Shown piece by piece: positions 33,053 to 33,217 of a stretch of 33,217 bases of DNA (the first letter of the stretch is position 1; every line of letters starts with the position of its first letter). Under the pieces are notes generated by a model that was not told the origin of the DNA, did not search any database, and saw nothing but the letters and a program-made list of their open reading frames with translations. Both the position numbers and the translations under genes were made by a program. Source of the stretch: an uncultured Mollicutes bacterium (GTDB lineage: Bacteria > Bacillota_I > Bacilli_A > Acholeplasmatales > Anaeroplasmataceae); assembly GCA_947177025.1 (NCBI GenBank), contig CAMWSQ010000005.1:1-33217 (forward strand), read 5' to 3'.

Positions 33053-33217
33053 ATGAAAAATTTATTCGTTGTGAAGAAACAATTTTTAAAGGATTATGGG
33101 CTAAAGGAATTTCCAAGTGATCAAATCTATATTCAAAAATCAATTCCCTTCACAGAAGAATCTATGAAGTATTTGAATGGAACACCATTTTTAAATTTTG
33201 TTTATTTTGGTAAAGAG
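33053..33217 (+). CDS. Start of an unrecognised gene (cut by window end)
   Basis: ATG at 33053 has AGGAG 8 bases upstream and an open frame of 55 codons to the last base. The visible part begins MKNLFVVKKQFLKDYGLKEF and includes SIPFTEESMKYLNGTPFLNF. No signal peptide or family is recognised. No separate promoter is evident between the tkt terminator and this gene. Confidence 0.7.
   Translation, partial: MKNLFVVKKQFLKDYGLKEFPSDQIYIQKSIPFTEESMKYLNGTPFLNFVYFGKE

Noticed and set aside
1-33217. CRISPR arrays, tRNA or rRNA genes, insertion sequences
   Set aside because: No regularly spaced direct repeats, no cloverleaf-type sequences in the short gaps and no transposase reading frames were seen.

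Overview
The window looks like chromosomal DNA from a low-GC Gram-positive bacterium, most probably an uncultured gut member of the Bacilli/Erysipelotrichia side of the Firmicutes. The grounds are strongly AT-rich sequence, Gram-positive Shine-Dalgarno sites (AGGAGG type), TTG/GTG starts beside ATG, and TGA used as a stop with TGG for Trp (so not the Mollicutes code). The housekeeping order cysS-mrnC-rlmB-sigma-rpmG-secE-nusG and tadA-SRP RNA follows the Bacillus pattern with departures. The species assignment is inference.

Bases 1-11556 are accessory. The window opens inside a large NACHT ATPase with a C-terminal BspA-type leucine-rich repeat region, an architecture like animal NLRs and bacterial anti-phage NACHT proteins. 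A convergent ribbon-helix-helix/WYL regulator follows. From the same palindrome-rich intergenic region a six-gene operon runs the other way (4647-10274): YgjP-like zinc metallopeptidase, DUF1292 protein, ClpP paralogue, a Sel1-repeat protein with a P-loop-less AAA+-like domain, a VirD4/TraG-like motor ATPase without membrane helices, and a tandem winged-helix protein resembling FtsK-gamma. I do not recognise this set as a described system; it is the best candidate for something new. A Phd/YefM-ParE toxin-antitoxin pair and a small Crp/Fnr-like regulator follow on the minus strand.

Bases 11581-15761 (minus strand) encode a two-gene form of the large 2-hydroxyacyl-CoA dehydratase activase-related protein: tandem BadF/BcrA ATPase domains plus DUF2229, then an HgdB-like cysteine protein. 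A divergent lipoprotein with GLUG-type repeats starts at 16056.

Bases 17703-27518 carry translation, RNA-processing and secretion genes: cysS, mrnC, a P-type ATPase with a very large extracytoplasmic insertion, a small ORF, rlmB, a divergent SigH-position sigma factor, rpmG, secE with three membrane segments, nusG, rpmE, tdk, tadA and a short SRP RNA. The rest holds an aminopeptidase P (minus), a CvpA-like membrane protein, an unrecognised two-helix membrane protein with an acidic tail, transketolase and the start of a further gene cut by the window end. I saw no tRNA, rRNA, CRISPR array, transposase, integrase or attachment site.
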